Source: Topomyia yanbarensis (lineage: Eukaryota; Arthropoda; Insecta; Diptera; Culicidae). Taken from it: a stretch of 64,000 nucleotides of DNA. Shown here one piece after another: positions 9,695 through 20,350 of this stretch. How positions within the stretch are numbered: position 1 is the first letter of the stretch; each line of letters opens with the position of its first letter. The stretch spans positions 188,149,725-188,213,724 of the forward strand of contig NC_080671.1 of the NCBI RefSeq assembly GCF_030247195.1. Reading direction: 5' to 3'. The notes under the pieces were generated by a model. The model was not told where the DNA came from, ran no database searches, and was given only the letters and a program-made list of their open reading frames with translations. A program made the translations under genes and the position numbers.

Positions 9695-12662
9695 GTGAAC
9701 GTCACACAGCTAAATCTTAACCATTGTGCAGCAGCCCAACAGCTGCTGTGGCAGTCGGTCTCGGAGTCGAGGACAGATGTCGCCCTCTTATCAGACCCGT
9801 ACCGCATCCCTGCCGGCAACGGCAATTGGGTGTCGGACGGGTCTAGAATGGTGGCAATCTGTACAACGGGACGGTTTCCGGTTCAAGAGGTAATACACTC
9901 CTCCGCCAAGGGTGTGGCGATTGCCAAGATCAATGGGGTGTTCTATTGCAGCTGCTACGCCCCACCAAGGTGGCCAATAGAACAGTTCAACCTGATGATC
10001 GACAGGCTCTCGTCGGACCTAGTGGGCCGGAAGCCGGTAGTCATAGCGGGAGACTTTAACGCTTGGGCAGTGGAGTGGGGCAGCCGCTGTACAAATAGCA
10101 GGGGTCAAGCGCTAATGGAGGCGCTTGCGAAACTCGATACTGTGCTAGATAATAATGGCTCCGCTAGTACATTCCGTAGAAACGGAGTGGAGGCGTGGAT
10201 TGACGTAACATTTGCCAGCCCGAGTCTGGCTCCAGGCATGGAATGGAGGGTAGATGAAGGCTACATAGCGATCATTTGGCAATCCGCTTTAGGATCAACC
10301 ATGGTGTGCAGCATCCGAGGGCGGGAGATCCCTGTCAGGTACGCGGGTGGAAGTCCAATCACTTCGACAGCGAAGCTTTCACCGCGGCCCTGGGACTGGA
10401 GGCCAACACCGACAGTCTAAGCGGGGATGCGCTGGTAGTTGTTCTATCACGCGCGTGCGACGCCATTATGCCGAGAAAAACACTGCCAAGAAACGGCAGA
10501 TGCCCGGTATACTGGTGGAGTGCCGAGATTGCAGCTCTACGGTTAGCCTGCCTCAGAGTTAGACGTAGGAAGCAAAGAGCTCGCACAGAGGATGCAAGAG
10601 AGAACCGCCGTGAAGTGTTTCGAGCTGCGAAATTGGCCCTTAACAAGGCCATTAAAAGCAGCAAGAGAGCGTGTTTCGACAACCTGTGTGAGAGTGCCAA
10701 CGCGAATCCGTGGGGTGACGCCTACAGGATAGTGATGGCCAAGACCAAAGGGACCACCCCCAGAACGGTCTCCGGACCGGTTGGCAACGATTATCGAAGT
10801 ACTCTTCCCGTCTCGAGCCACAAGCCCCTGGCCACCTGCACTACGAGACAGTGCGGGCACGGCCGAAATGGTGGCTCCAGTGACGAATGAAGAACTACTC
10901 GCAGTGGCTAAATCCCTAGCAATGAACAAAAGCTCCAGGGCCGGATGGAGTTCCAAACAACGCTCTCAAGGCAGCGATCATAGCGAACCCGAACATGTTC
11001 AGGCTAGCTATGCAGAGATGCCTTGACGAGTGCCGTTTCCCCGATAGATGGAAAAGGCAGAAATTGGTGCTGTTGCCGAAGCCCGGGAAGCCGCCCGGCG
11101 ACCCATCGGCGTACAGACCAATCTGTCTGATCGACACGACTGGCAAACTGCTTGAGAGGATCATCCTCAACAGACTAACCCCGTACGCGGAAGGTACGGA
11201 CGGTCTGTCAAGCAACCAGTTTGGCTTTCGGAAGGGTAAGTCCACAGTGGACGCTCTCAACTCAGTGATAAATACTGCCGAGATAGCGATCCAACGAAAA
11301 AGGCGAGGTATTCGATACTGTGCGTTAGTGACACTCGACGTGAAGAACGCATTCAACAGCGCAAGCTGGGATGCCATCGCGCTCTCGTTACACCGGCTTA
11401 GCCTACCGGTGGGTCTGTACCGGATCTTGGAAAGTTACTTCCAGAACCGCGTACTGCTATACGAGACCGATGCCGGTCAGAAAAGGGTTCCGATTACCGC
11501 CGGAGTCCCGCAGGGCTCGATCCTAGGCCCGGTGCTATGGAACCTCATGTATGACGAGGTTTTGAGACTGAAGTTCCCTCCTGGATTCAAGATCGTCGGC
11601 TTTGCTAACGACGTAACCTTGGAGGTCTACGGGGAGTCAATTCCTGAGGTACAACTAACCGCAGAACACGCGATCAGCACGGTGGAGGAATGGATGAGCG
11701 CGAGAGGCCTGGAGCTCGCTCATCATAAGACGGAGGTAGTTATCGTCAACAACCGCAAGTCGGCACAACATGCAGTTATCCATGTGGGAGAAGTCGCGAT
11801 CACTTCACAGCGAAGTCTGAAGTCTCTCGGAGTCATTATAGACGACAAGCTGACCTTCGGCAGCCATGTCGACTATACTTGCAAGAGAGCGTCGACTGCT
11901 GTTGCGGCTCTATCGAGAATGATGTCCAACAGCTCAAAGGTGTGCGCCAGTAGACGTAGGTTACTGGCAGGCGTTGCCGTATCTATCCTCAGGTACGGCG
12001 GCCCGTCATGGTCAAGAGCACTGAGGGTAACCAGTTACCTACAGAAACTGGAGAGCACCTACCGCGTGATGTGCCTCAGAGTGATATCTGCCTACCGCAC
12101 GGTATCACACGATGCATCCTGCGTGATAGCGAGCATGATGCCAGTCGGGCTGGTCATTCGGGAAGATGAAGAGTGCTTTGAGCTACGTGGAAATAGGGGA
12201 GCCCGTGAGCGCACCAGGGTGACCTCGGTCGCCAGATGGCAGCGTGAGTGGGACAACTCCTCGAAAGGTAGGTGGACCCACCGGCTTATACCTAGCATAT
12301 CGAGCTGGGTGGGAAGACCCCATGGGGAAGTTCACTTCCACCTGACACAATTCTTGTCAGGCCATGGCTGTTTCCGACAGTACCTCCACAGGTTCGGGCA
12401 CGCGGAGGTCCCAGTCTGCCCGGACTGCCCAGGTGTAGACGAAACTGCCGAACACATACTGTTCGTATGTCATCGGTTCGACGTCGAAAGAAGAGCAATA
12501 CTTGACGTCTGTGGCTGGGACACAACCCCTGATACCCTTATTCAGCGGATGTGTCAATCGGTGGAGAAGTGGAACGCAGTCTCGGCTGCTACCATCCAGA
12601 TTGCCAGTAGGCTACAGGTAATCTGGCGAACCGAGCAACAGACGACGGGCACGGCTAACTAG
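9695..12662 (+). pseudogene. R1-clade LINE ORF2: endonuclease, reverse transcriptase, CCHC; broken
   Basis: ORF2 would nick the target and reverse-transcribe the element RNA. Translation begins at GTG 9695 overlapping the ORF1 stop. An APE-type endonuclease occupies about 9695-10310, with a GDFNAW motif near 10049 and an SDHLAIRF-like motif near 10267-10290. Frame changes occur near 10262, near 10770 and near 10938; from there to TAG 12660-12662 the frame is open. The RT includes an FRKGKST motif, GVPQGSILGP and the palm motif, which reads F-A-N-D instead of F-A-D-D: the first catalytic aspartate is asparagine (AAC at 11607-11609). A C-terminal C-x2-C-x8-H-x4-C motif lies at 12417-12473. The order and motifs fit R1-clade LINEs; it could be a closely related lineage such as RT1/Waldo. 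Confidence 0.9.
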
Positions 12663-13591
12663 TGATTGGTTAGCTAGAGCGAAAAAGGCCAAGCGCAAAA
12701 AAGGGAGTGAATGGTCTGTTCATGCCGAGGCAGGTTTGGCGCAGCGACTGGCAACCGCGTAAGGGGTAAACCCAGCCACCCCGAAGCAAGACAGAAGAGT
12801 GAGTGTATAGGCGTATAAGTGGACTGCCTCATGCCAAGACGGGAGGGTCGTAGCGTAGTATGTTGGGACTTAGCTATCGATGCCTCATGGCGTGGCAGAG
12901 GAGTGAAAGGGTGAGCATCCAAGTCAGTCTCACACGGCATGTTAAGGGTGAGCACAAAAGTCAGCCTCACGTGGTATGGTAGAGGCTAGCACAAAAATAA
13001 GCGTAGCAAGGAATGAAAAAGGTGAGCACACAAGTCAGCCTCGCATGGTATGTCAGAAGTGGGGCCTAAGAAAAATGTCCCACATGGGATGCCAGGGGGA
13101 GTGACAGAGGTACAATAGAGTGGCACGATCGAGAGTGAATCAGGTGATAGGGTGAGCACCCAAGTCAGCCTCACATGGTATGGGTGGGGCGAGCACAAAA
13201 GTAAGCCTAGCAAGGAATGAGTAAGGTGAGCACACAAGTCAGCCTCGCAAAGAACGAAAAAGGTGAGCACAAAAGTCAGCCTCATGTGGGAGTGTTTGAG
13301 AGTGAATCAAGGTGCGATAGAGAGAGCACCCAAGTAAGCCTCATACAGGACGTAAGAACGCGTGAGTGAGAGTGAATGAGTACATTTAGTACAGCCATCC
13401 CCCCAGAAGTAATACCGAGAGGTAGTTCCTGGGAGGAATGATGGCGGAGCCCAATGGAGTTTAGTCGGTATTAATGGCTGGTCACCATTCGAGCCCGACA
13501 CGCCCCCAGTGCACCCCGTGTGGTAGATTGGACCCTACCAATAGCACGTGTACTGGGCTAGGACGTAAAGGTCTTCTCCATTGTAAAAAAA
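12663..13591 (+). repeat. LINE 3' UTR with degenerate tandem repeats
   Basis: No coding potential on the sense strand. From about 12905 to 13345 a motif close to GGTGAGCACAAAAGTCAGCC, followed by TC and then a short CRCRTGGTATG segment, recurs many times at irregular spacing with substitutions. The final 84 bases (13508-13591) are the part copied into ORF1 at 8293-8378. Short open frames on the minus strand here are repeat-driven and not genes. Confidence 0.75.
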
Positions 13592-13700
13592 GACATTATG
13601 CGATCTCGACGAACTGAATCGAATGATATATGACACTAGGCCTTCCGGGCCTCGGTTGAAAAGTCGATTTTTGGAGTGATTGCATAGCCTTTCTTTAGCC
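13592..13700 (+). repeat. Right half of the split mosquito repeat
   Basis: Starts with the second copy of the LINE target duplication, then a CGACGAACTGAATCG stretch and a palindromic GGCCTTCCGGGCC-type segment. I recognise this as the natural continuation of the repeat at 7549-7805. Together they give the pre-insertion site. Confidence 0.55.
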
Positions 13701-14060
13701 TTTTTTTAGCGAATATTGAATATGTATGTTTTTTATAAACATCAAACTACGCTTCCCATTCAAAACATTGTCCCTAATTCATATTTCGAAACATCTCTCC
13801 AAAGAAGAGCTAAGATATCAGTTTCAAGACCCAATGCCCACAATTTGCCAAAAGTCCCCATGATGCTAAAACTATAGGTTCTCAATGTAGTGATCAGGCA
13901 ATATACTTCCAAAATTATTATTGAGCAATTAAATTAGTCAGCATCAATTAATTAGTTTTTTTTCAATCCACCTAATTTTGGTTTGGTGGGAGGTGCATTA
14001 TTCACTAAAACCCCCACCCCCTGGCTGGGGGTGGCAACAGTTTTCGAAAAACTGACCGTG
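13701..14060. other. Non-coding AT-rich stretch
   Basis: No ORF or family recognised. The only structure is a small C-rich/G-rich hairpin at 14011-14035 (ACCCCCACCCC and GGGGGTGG). Confidence 0.5.
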
Positions 14061-14069
14061 GTAAAAATA

Positions 14070-14270
14070 CAGTGTAAATAATACACTCTAAACTACTTCT
14101 ACTCTAATTTTAAAGGAAAGGTGCCCATTTGGTTATTTTCTACAGCGTTTTTCTCGTGATGCAATTTGATGTAAGACACCCTGTAATTGCATTTTTCTCG
14201 AAACAGCCTTTTCAAGTTGGTGAACACGATAACTCAAAAATTAATCAACGATTTGACTTGATTTTTAGTC
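14070..14270 (+). repeat. Diverged interspersed repeat, inverted copy at 27.77-27.95 kb
   Basis: About 180-200 bp that matches the reverse complement of 27765-27955 at moderate identity, including a CTCTAAACTACTTCTAC segment, a CAGCGTTTTTCTCGTGATGC segment and an AACACGATAACT segment. No coding potential, and element ends are not resolved. Confidence 0.7.
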
Positions 14271-14280
14271 AAATCTAGTC

Positions 14281-14336
14281 GCCAAGAGGGTCCAGTTTGT
14301 AGATTTAGGCCAAGAGGGTCCAGTTTCTAGATTTAG
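14281..14336 (+). repeat. 28-bp tandem duplication
   Basis: Two copies of GCCAAGAGGGTCCAGTTT followed by one variable base and AGATTTAG, in direct tandem (14281-14308 and 14309-14336) with one mismatch. Simple local duplication. Confidence 0.85.
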
Positions 14337-14539
14337 GATTACTATGTGTTACCACATTTAGAGTAACATCATGTGCAGGGAATTTAACATTTGGAGCCCG
14401 CCGACTGATTTTCTTCCGCCTCCAGAAGAAGCATGTATTTCTCTAATGCAACCCGGCCCATCAACGGTCCTGCAGAGGATACCGCAACGATTGGCAATGT
14501 CACTATATCAAGCTACACCGCCATTGTGAAGCAGTGTCG

Positions 14540-15230
14540 ATACCCATCGCATACTGAGACGCAACGCAGTTTGTACTATGGAAGCCCTTGATACCCCCGC
14601 TAAAGTCGAGCCCTTGCCGCTAGCATTCAGCAGTCGTCCCGGTCCTGTATGTGTGGGTGGAGAAGGGGTCTTCAAAGCCGCCTTTCTCGGCAAGTATTAT
14701 ACAAATTGTAACGATACAACAGTTGAAACGATTCAAGCTTCTAGCTCATTCTCTGACTCTCGCCATAAGCTGCTACCGTCCCGTTCCTGTTCTCCGCATC
14801 ACGCCATCGGACTTCAACGCATACCGGGACGCACCGCAGTTGGTACTATGGAAGCCCTCGATCCCCCCACCACAGTCGAGCAATTGCAGCCAGCGATCAC
14901 CAGTCTTCCCGGTCCTGTGTGTGGGATGGGTGAAAGGGTCTTCCAACCCGCCACAAATGGCAAGTATATACCTGATCCGAACACTTCAAGCACTGATGTA
15001 TTTTTCGCTTCCAGTATTTTGCTTTTTGCTCTGCCATTTTGTGATCAGATGCCAACCATTTCTCTCGCCGACGACGTTCGTCGTATACTGGGGCGCGACG
15101 CTGTTGATTCGGGATGCCTCGAATCATTCACCACAGTCGAATAAGTGACCGTAAGCCGTTCCAATACTGTTCGTGGGATTGACGAAAGGATCTTCCTACA
15201 CGCACGAAACGGCAACATGGCTTCTCTCTC
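14540..15230 (+). repeat. Three tandem units of about 270 bp upstream of LINE endonuclease
   Basis: Corresponding blocks begin near 14550, 14820 and 15085. Each carries GCATACTG-like bases, a GACGC...GTTG block, a GTCGAG or GTCGAA block, a (T)GTGTGGG or CGTGGGATTGA block and an AAGGGTCTTC or AAGGATCTTC block. Identity between units 1 and 2 is good; unit 3 is more diverged. Two overlapping open frames (to 15144 and 15148) cover units 1-2, but their content simply follows the repeat. Position before the endonuclease suggests a 5' UTR or ORF1-proximal promoter array. Confidence 0.65.
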
Positions 15231-15261
15231 TTCTGAACCTAATCTGTCCTCCAACAAATCG

Positions 15262-17687
15262 AGGTTTACTACCAGAATGTTGGTGGCTGAAATGCATCAA
15301 CGGACAGCTATTTGCTCGCGATCACGGGCTGCTGTTGCGACGTTATCGCGTTGACCTAGACGTGGCTCGACAAACGTACTCTGTCTCACCAGGTGTTTGG
15401 TTCGACATTCGATGTCTACCGCAGTAACCGCCCCCAACAGCCACAAGACATCAGGTGGTGGTGTGCTTATCACCGTTCGCCATGGTATAAAAGCCCGAGT
15501 GATCAACGATGACTGGTGGGCGAGCTGCGAGCAAGTGTGGATATCAGTGAAACTTGCCAATCGCGATCTGTTTCTGTGTGTCGTGTATTTTCCACCTGGC
15601 AGAATTCGTGATTTTTGCCTGGTCGATGTACATCTTTCCTCCGTTTCTTTCATCACCTCGATAGCCGCCCCGTCTGACGAAATTGTTATACTGGGCGACC
15701 TCAACTTACCTGGCTTGGCTACAATGCCAGTTGTATTTTGGACAACTACAGCAGCGTAACTCTTCGGCTAATTAATAATGTCGCCAATGAGAATGGACGT
15801 ACATTGGTCCTCTGCTTTGTAAGTGCTCGGGACTACGCTCTGCTGCACTGCACTGCTCCGACACCTTTAGTCCAGCACGTGCGTAATCATGCCCCACTGC
15901 ATCTTGTATTCGCTGGTAACCTATGAGTGAATTTTGAAGACGTCTCAAGCTATATCGTCTACGATTTTAAAAACGCTGGCCACGACAGCATCGTTAGCAC
16001 GCTGTTGGATATAAACTGGGACGAAAATCTTAACAATGACGACGAGAACGAAGCAGCGAGGACGTTTTATAATATTCTTAACTACCTAATCGACCGCCAT
16101 GTGCCCAATCGAACAATTAGTACCGATCAACACCCTCCCTGGCAATCAACCGTCCGTAGACGATTAAAAACTGCCAAATGAACTGCAATTAATTTTTTTT
16201 GGAAACAAAAGACACTTGCATTACGAAACCATTTCTTTCAATTCAACCACGAATTCAAACAGCAAAGCAGCCGTGCCTTTTTTAGACACCAGCAAAACAT
16301 CGAGCGTCAACTGAAAGCCCAAGTCGTTCAGAAGGTATGTGAACGAGCAGCGAAAAGAAACCAGTTTACCATCTTGTATGTCATTTAATGGAGTTGTAGG
16401 CTCCGACACTAAGGAATTTTGCCTTCCACCACAACAAGTCGCTGCCGCCACCAACTAACTCCTTCCCTAGGACGAACCATCAACCGAATTTGCGTGGATA
16501 ATGCTGACATTCTTGCAGAAAATTCCAAGCTGAAATTATCTGGTTCCCCGGGCCTAGATGGCGTTCTCTCGATTTTTATCAAAAAGTGCATCAGCGGGCT
16601 TCTTGAACCACTTCGGTGAGTCTTCATGCTATCACTCACTACTGGCACATTCCCTTCCTGCTGGAAAGCTACACACATGTTTCCAGTTCATTAAAAAGAA
16701 AACAAAGCGAACCTTGATGACTATCGGTGAATCTCGTTTTTAAGTGCAGTATCAAAACTATTCGAGCTGGTTGTTTTATACTCTATTTTCTTTCACTGCA
16801 AACACTACATGGCAGATGATCAACACGGTTTTATGTCTAAACGATCGACAACGACCAACCTGCTCTCGTTCACAACATATGTATTCGATGGATTCACTGA
16901 CGGATTGCAAACCGATGCTATTTACATGGATCTATCTGCGGCCTTCGACAAAATCAACCATGATATCGCAATAGCGAAGCTGGACAAACTCGGTATTCAT
17001 GGAAAACTTCTGCGCTGGTTTCGTTCCTACCTCGATGGAAGGCAACTCCAAATCAGCATTAAGGACCGTCTATCTGCACCATTCTTCGCTACATCCGGCA
17101 TCCCACAAGGAAGCCATCTCGGTCCAGTGATATTCCTCCTCTACTTTAATGACGTCAATATCACATTACAAGGACCCCGCTTTTCTTTCGCCGACGACAT
17201 GAAACTTTTTCCACAAATTCGGGATGAAACTGTATTATTGTGCGTTAGTCCGCTCCACATTAGAAAATTGTACTGCGGTTTGGAATCCGTACTATCAGAA
17301 CGGGATTGACAGAATCAAGGCTGTCAAACGCCGGTTCATACGATTCGCCTTTCGACATTTCCCATGGCGAAACAGATTCGAACTGCCGAGCTGTGAAAAC
17401 CGTTGTCAGTTAATACACCTCGATACACTCAGCATTCGGAGGGACTGCTCTCGAGCCCTGTTCGTCTAGGACTTACTCTCTGCCAGAGTGGATTGCACCA
17501 CAATTCTGAACGCCTGAATCTACAAGCCCGCATTCGAACACTGCGTACTAACTCTCTTCTGCGACTACCTTCTAGGAGAACCAACTATGGTCGCCACAGC
17601 GCTGTCACCGGACTTCAGCGAGTTTTCGATAGAGTTGCCACAGGATTCGATTTCCACTGGACTAGAAATATCGTTAAGTGTTACTAG
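15262..17687 (+). pseudogene. LINE ORF2 remnant (endonuclease-RT) with internal deletion
   Basis: An endonuclease piece at about 15262-15760 includes a VWISV...LFLCVVYFPP block and an ILGDLNLP block. The RT piece is strongest at 16419-17220, including QHGFMSKRSTTTNLL (near 16820), YMDLSAAFDKINHD (near 16924), SGIPQGSHLGP (near 17094) and an intact FADD at 17187-17198. Soon after FADD the sequence jumps to the C-terminal block (VRST-LEN, VWNPYY, then RRDCSRALF), so well over a hundred residues of thumb and linker are deleted around 17215-17230. Stops and frameshifts occur throughout. The family resembles CR1/L2/Jockey-type mosquito LINEs; I cannot separate these by eye. Confidence 0.8.
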
Positions 17688-17791
17688 ACTAAGAACCATC
17701 ATTGGGGCCAAGGGGTCTGCTGGTGTTTATACAACAAATAAATTTGGAACCTGCCAATTTGCTACTTGATGGAGCAATCAAGAACGGCTTA

Positions 17792-18527
17792 GGGGCCGTA
17801 CACAAATGACGTAGCTTTTTTCTGGCGATTATCGATCCCTCCCTCCCCCCTCGTAGCATTTGGTCACAAAATTCTAACCTCCCCCTTGTAAATGACGTAG
17901 CATTTCCCTACCTCCCCCCCACGCAACGCGACCGTGAGATGAAAAAAATTACATGTTTTTCAATTCATTTAAATATATGTCCTTACAAAATGTTTGATGA
18001 CTTTTATCGACATTTTCATTATAACAGCAAATTGCCTACAAAACAATCCCATTTCATGACAGTTTTGTTTAGAATTTTACATGTCATAGAGTATGAAGAG
18101 AAGTTCACAATCCTGCAGCTGCCAACGATTCTAGGAAGCATAAGCTCAACTAAATTACTAAATTTTCTTTGATTGAATCCGAAAGAAAATTTAATTCAGC
18201 TACCAAAATAAGTCTGCTAGTTAGCAATATTAACTAACTAATGCGGCAATTAAAATCCACATGAAAAATCTTTCCTTTTCTTTGCGAGCCTGCCATTTGG
18301 CGAACAGTAAAATTTACAAAATGGAAAACCGCGTGAAAAGCAACTTGGGAATGGAGGAACATTAAATTGTTTTCTCTAATTAATGGGTTTTGATGCCCGT
18401 CAAAAAAATTTAAACTTAATGCTACGTCGAATAACTTCTGACCCTATCCTCCCCCTCGTCACACTTCGTCACAAATTCGGTATACCCCCCTACCCCCTAA
18501 AATGCTACGTCATTTATGCATGACCCC
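17792..18527. mobile_element. MITE with TTA target duplication (PIF/Harbinger-like)
   Basis: 736 bp between TTA (17789-17791) and TTA (18528-18530). The terminal inverted repeats are imperfect and about 25 bp long: GGGGCCGTACACAAATGACG at the left and the complement of GTCATTTATGCATGACCCC at the right, with subterminal C-rich blocks repeating a GACGTAGCAT core. There is no transposase ORF; the 77-codon frame inside is AT-rich noise. The 3-bp TTA duplication and GGG ends suggest PIF/Harbinger. Confidence 0.75.
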
Positions 18528-18555
18528 TTATCTTCATCGGAGAAAAACTACTATT

Positions 18556-18716
18556 TTCTTTTTTACTTATTTTATTTACTTTATTTGTTTTAATTGTTTT
18601 ATTTATTTATTTTGTTTATTTTATTTATTTTATTTATTTTATTTATTTTATTTATTTTATTCATTTTATTTATTTTATTTTCTTTATTTTTTTATTTTTT
18701 TTAATTTTATTTAGTT
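18556..18716. repeat. (TTTAT)n-type low-complexity tract
   Basis: Irregular microsatellite of TTTAT and TTTATT units about 160 bp long. The short open frame across it (Phe/Tyr/Leu rich) is an artefact of the repeat. Confidence 0.9.
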
Positions 18717-19214
18717 GGTTTAATCAATGACTATCTACTTATATTTACTTTCTAATGTAGCCGCTTTGGGATAATTAGATCATATTCTATTAGACGAAAA
18801 TAACGACAACATGATCATTAAGGGTGCGCAAGAAATTCAGATTCTAAAATGTAACAATATTTTTCACGTATAATACACTGCTGGCCAATAAAATAGGTGT
18901 GTTATAGATTATTTTGTTTTTCTCTCAATTGTACATACCAAGTTACAGCGGTCTTAATTACACCTACCGCACACACAGGCCTTGGTATCTGTCAAGTTAC
19001 TAGTGGGTTGTTGGCGCTGATTATATTTGCAATCTTTGTCAAGATGCAAAACAAGACTGCCGCAGGCATTTTTGTGTGGTCAATATAATAGGTGTGTAAA
19101 ACATATTAACTGGTTATTATTTTACTCAATACCATTATATGTTTAATTTGGTAAAGTTTGTATTCTGCGTGCTAATAAATGTATTTAAATGTTGAATAAA
19201 TCAAAGATTATAGA

Positions 19215-20139
19215 ATGGGTCGAGCATGTCACTGTACTCAAGTGGAACGAGATTTGCTAAGAAATTTTGTTAAAGAAGATAAGACGTACAAATAAATCGC
19301 GAATACACTTTGGTATTCCGAAAACTTCTTTACAAATGCCTTAAAACCTTTGAAAAGAAACACGCAAAAAATCCCAAGAAAACAACTACAGCAGCTGACC
19401 ATTGTATTGCGAGAACAGTTCGCCGTAGGCTGTAAAACTCCAATCTTCCAGAAAGAATTGCTAAAAAGGCTCCACTAACGAAGCAAAAGACTTCGCAGAA
19501 ATTTGCAATTTACTTTTCAACACCGTTAATGGGCCTGGTTCAGAAGGAATCAAAAAATGGCGACATATCCTTCGAAGGGACGAATCAAAGATAAACCTGT
19601 TTTCCTCCGATGCACAACGAAACGATAGACGTCCAAAGTGCAAAAAGTTTGATCTGCGACACACGAAAAATATGGTAAAGCACGGAGGCGATTACAATGA
19701 GGTTTGGGGCTACTTTTCGTGGAATGGCGCAGGTCCTATTTTTCGCAACACCACTATAATGGCAAGATTCGAATGCAAGGCTAAAGGATGGACATCCAAA
19801 AGGATGTCATGCAGTCCTATGCCAAAGATAACGTGCCTTTATATGGCAGTTTCAGCAAGATATTGATCGAAAACACACATCGAAGTATGTAAAGGAATGG
19901 TTTCGGGATAATAAAGTGACTATAATTTCGAACCCTACCAATCTCCTGTCATTAATCCCGTAGAAAATCTACGGAATGTACTTAAAAAGAAGTTATCCGG
20001 TCAAAATTTCAGAAATAACGGTCGTTTGTGGGAAGCAGCTTAAAAGGAATTGTACACTATGTCAACGGAACCTTATCAGCGTTTGAATGACTCAATGCCA
20101 AGGCGAATGGATAAAATTTGGTTGAATAAGGGAGGTTAA
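19215..20139 (+). pseudogene. Tc1-like transposase, decayed
   Basis: The protein would have cut and moved the element through a DDE catalytic core. The ATG at 19215 begins an N-terminal helix-turn-helix-like region (MGRACHCTQVERDLL). Recognisable later blocks are a hydrophobic WGYFSWNGAGP segment around 19705-19738 and a degraded PVENLRNVLKKKL block near 19957-20000, which corresponds to the family PIENLW motif. The C-terminus ends at TAA 20137-20139. Several in-frame stops and frame changes interrupt it. Relative to copy B about 85 bp is missing near 19425. Assignment to Tc1/mariner rests on these blocks plus the TA duplication and IR/DR ends. Confidence 0.8.
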
Positions 20140-20350
20140 ACAGGGTTGTTAAAAATATTAAAGTCTTAAAATCATTGGATTTGAAAAATTTTAATGCAAT
20201 GGATTACAATACACCTATTTCATTGACCATGTGCTTTTTTGGATTTCATGGGGAAGAGAGAGTTCCGGTAAAACATAACAATTAATTTACAAATAAAAGT
20301 GTTCTTTTTCATATTTACGACTGTGCCTAACTATAAAATATTGGAATAAA

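Larger units (their letters stand above)
7944..9698 (+). pseudogene. R1-clade LINE ORF1 (gag-like, CCHC knuckles), broken
   Basis: ORF1 proteins of R1-clade LINEs bind the element RNA to form the ribonucleoprotein. The chosen ATG at 7944 follows a non-coding leader. The reading frame runs to 8292, is broken by a 101-bp insertion (8293-8393, including one target-duplication copy), resumes in another frame to about 8823, shifts again near 8824, and shifts again near 9090-9096, after which it is open to TGA 9696-9698. The C-terminal part has two perfect C-x2-C-x4-H-x4-C knuckles (starting near 9483 and 9549) and a third Cys/His cluster from 9606, the three-knuckle layout typical of this clade. 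The N-terminal part contains a 291-bp duplicated segment. At least three independent lesions are visible, so it is a pseudogene. Confidence 0.88.
7806..13591 (+). mobile_element. R1-clade non-LTR retrotransposon (LINE), full length but defective
   Basis: About 5.8 kb, flanked by a 12-13 bp target duplication (GACATTATGCGA at 7794-7805 and 13592-13603) and ending in a short A run (13585-13591). It has a 5' UTR of about 138 bp, ORF1 with CCHC knuckles, ORF2 with an APE-type endonuclease, RT and a C-terminal CCHC motif, and a long repeat-rich 3' UTR. ORF1's TGA and the ORF2 GTG overlap at 9695-9698, the arrangement expected for reinitiation in R1-clade elements. Both ORFs carry several frameshifts, the RT dyad is mutated, and a short copy of the element's own 3' tail sits inside ORF1. 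It cannot be autonomous now. Confidence 0.9.
14375..17770 (+). mobile_element. Degenerate LINE of the CR1/Jockey group
   Basis: The stretch carries, in order, tandem upstream units (14540-15230), an APE endonuclease remnant, an RT remnant and the C-terminal region typical of CR1/L2/Jockey-like ORF2, all on the plus strand but spread over several frames with stops. Neither end is sharply defined; the start is placed where GC content and the tandem units begin, and the end where similarity fades before the MITE at 17792. Too decayed to move by itself. Confidence 0.75.

Noticed and set aside
12674..13285. Minus-strand frames of about 98 codons in the LINE 3' UTR
   Set aside because: They follow the degenerate GTGAGCAC repeats and lie opposite the LINE sense strand.
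18502..18714. 70-codon Phe/Tyr-rich frame
   Set aside because: Generated by the TTTAT microsatellite.
18897..19088. Membrane-like 63-codon frame, also seen at 63313-63504
   Set aside because: It is the left arm between the two direct repeats of the Tc1-like IR/DR end, conserved as DNA end sequence, not as protein.
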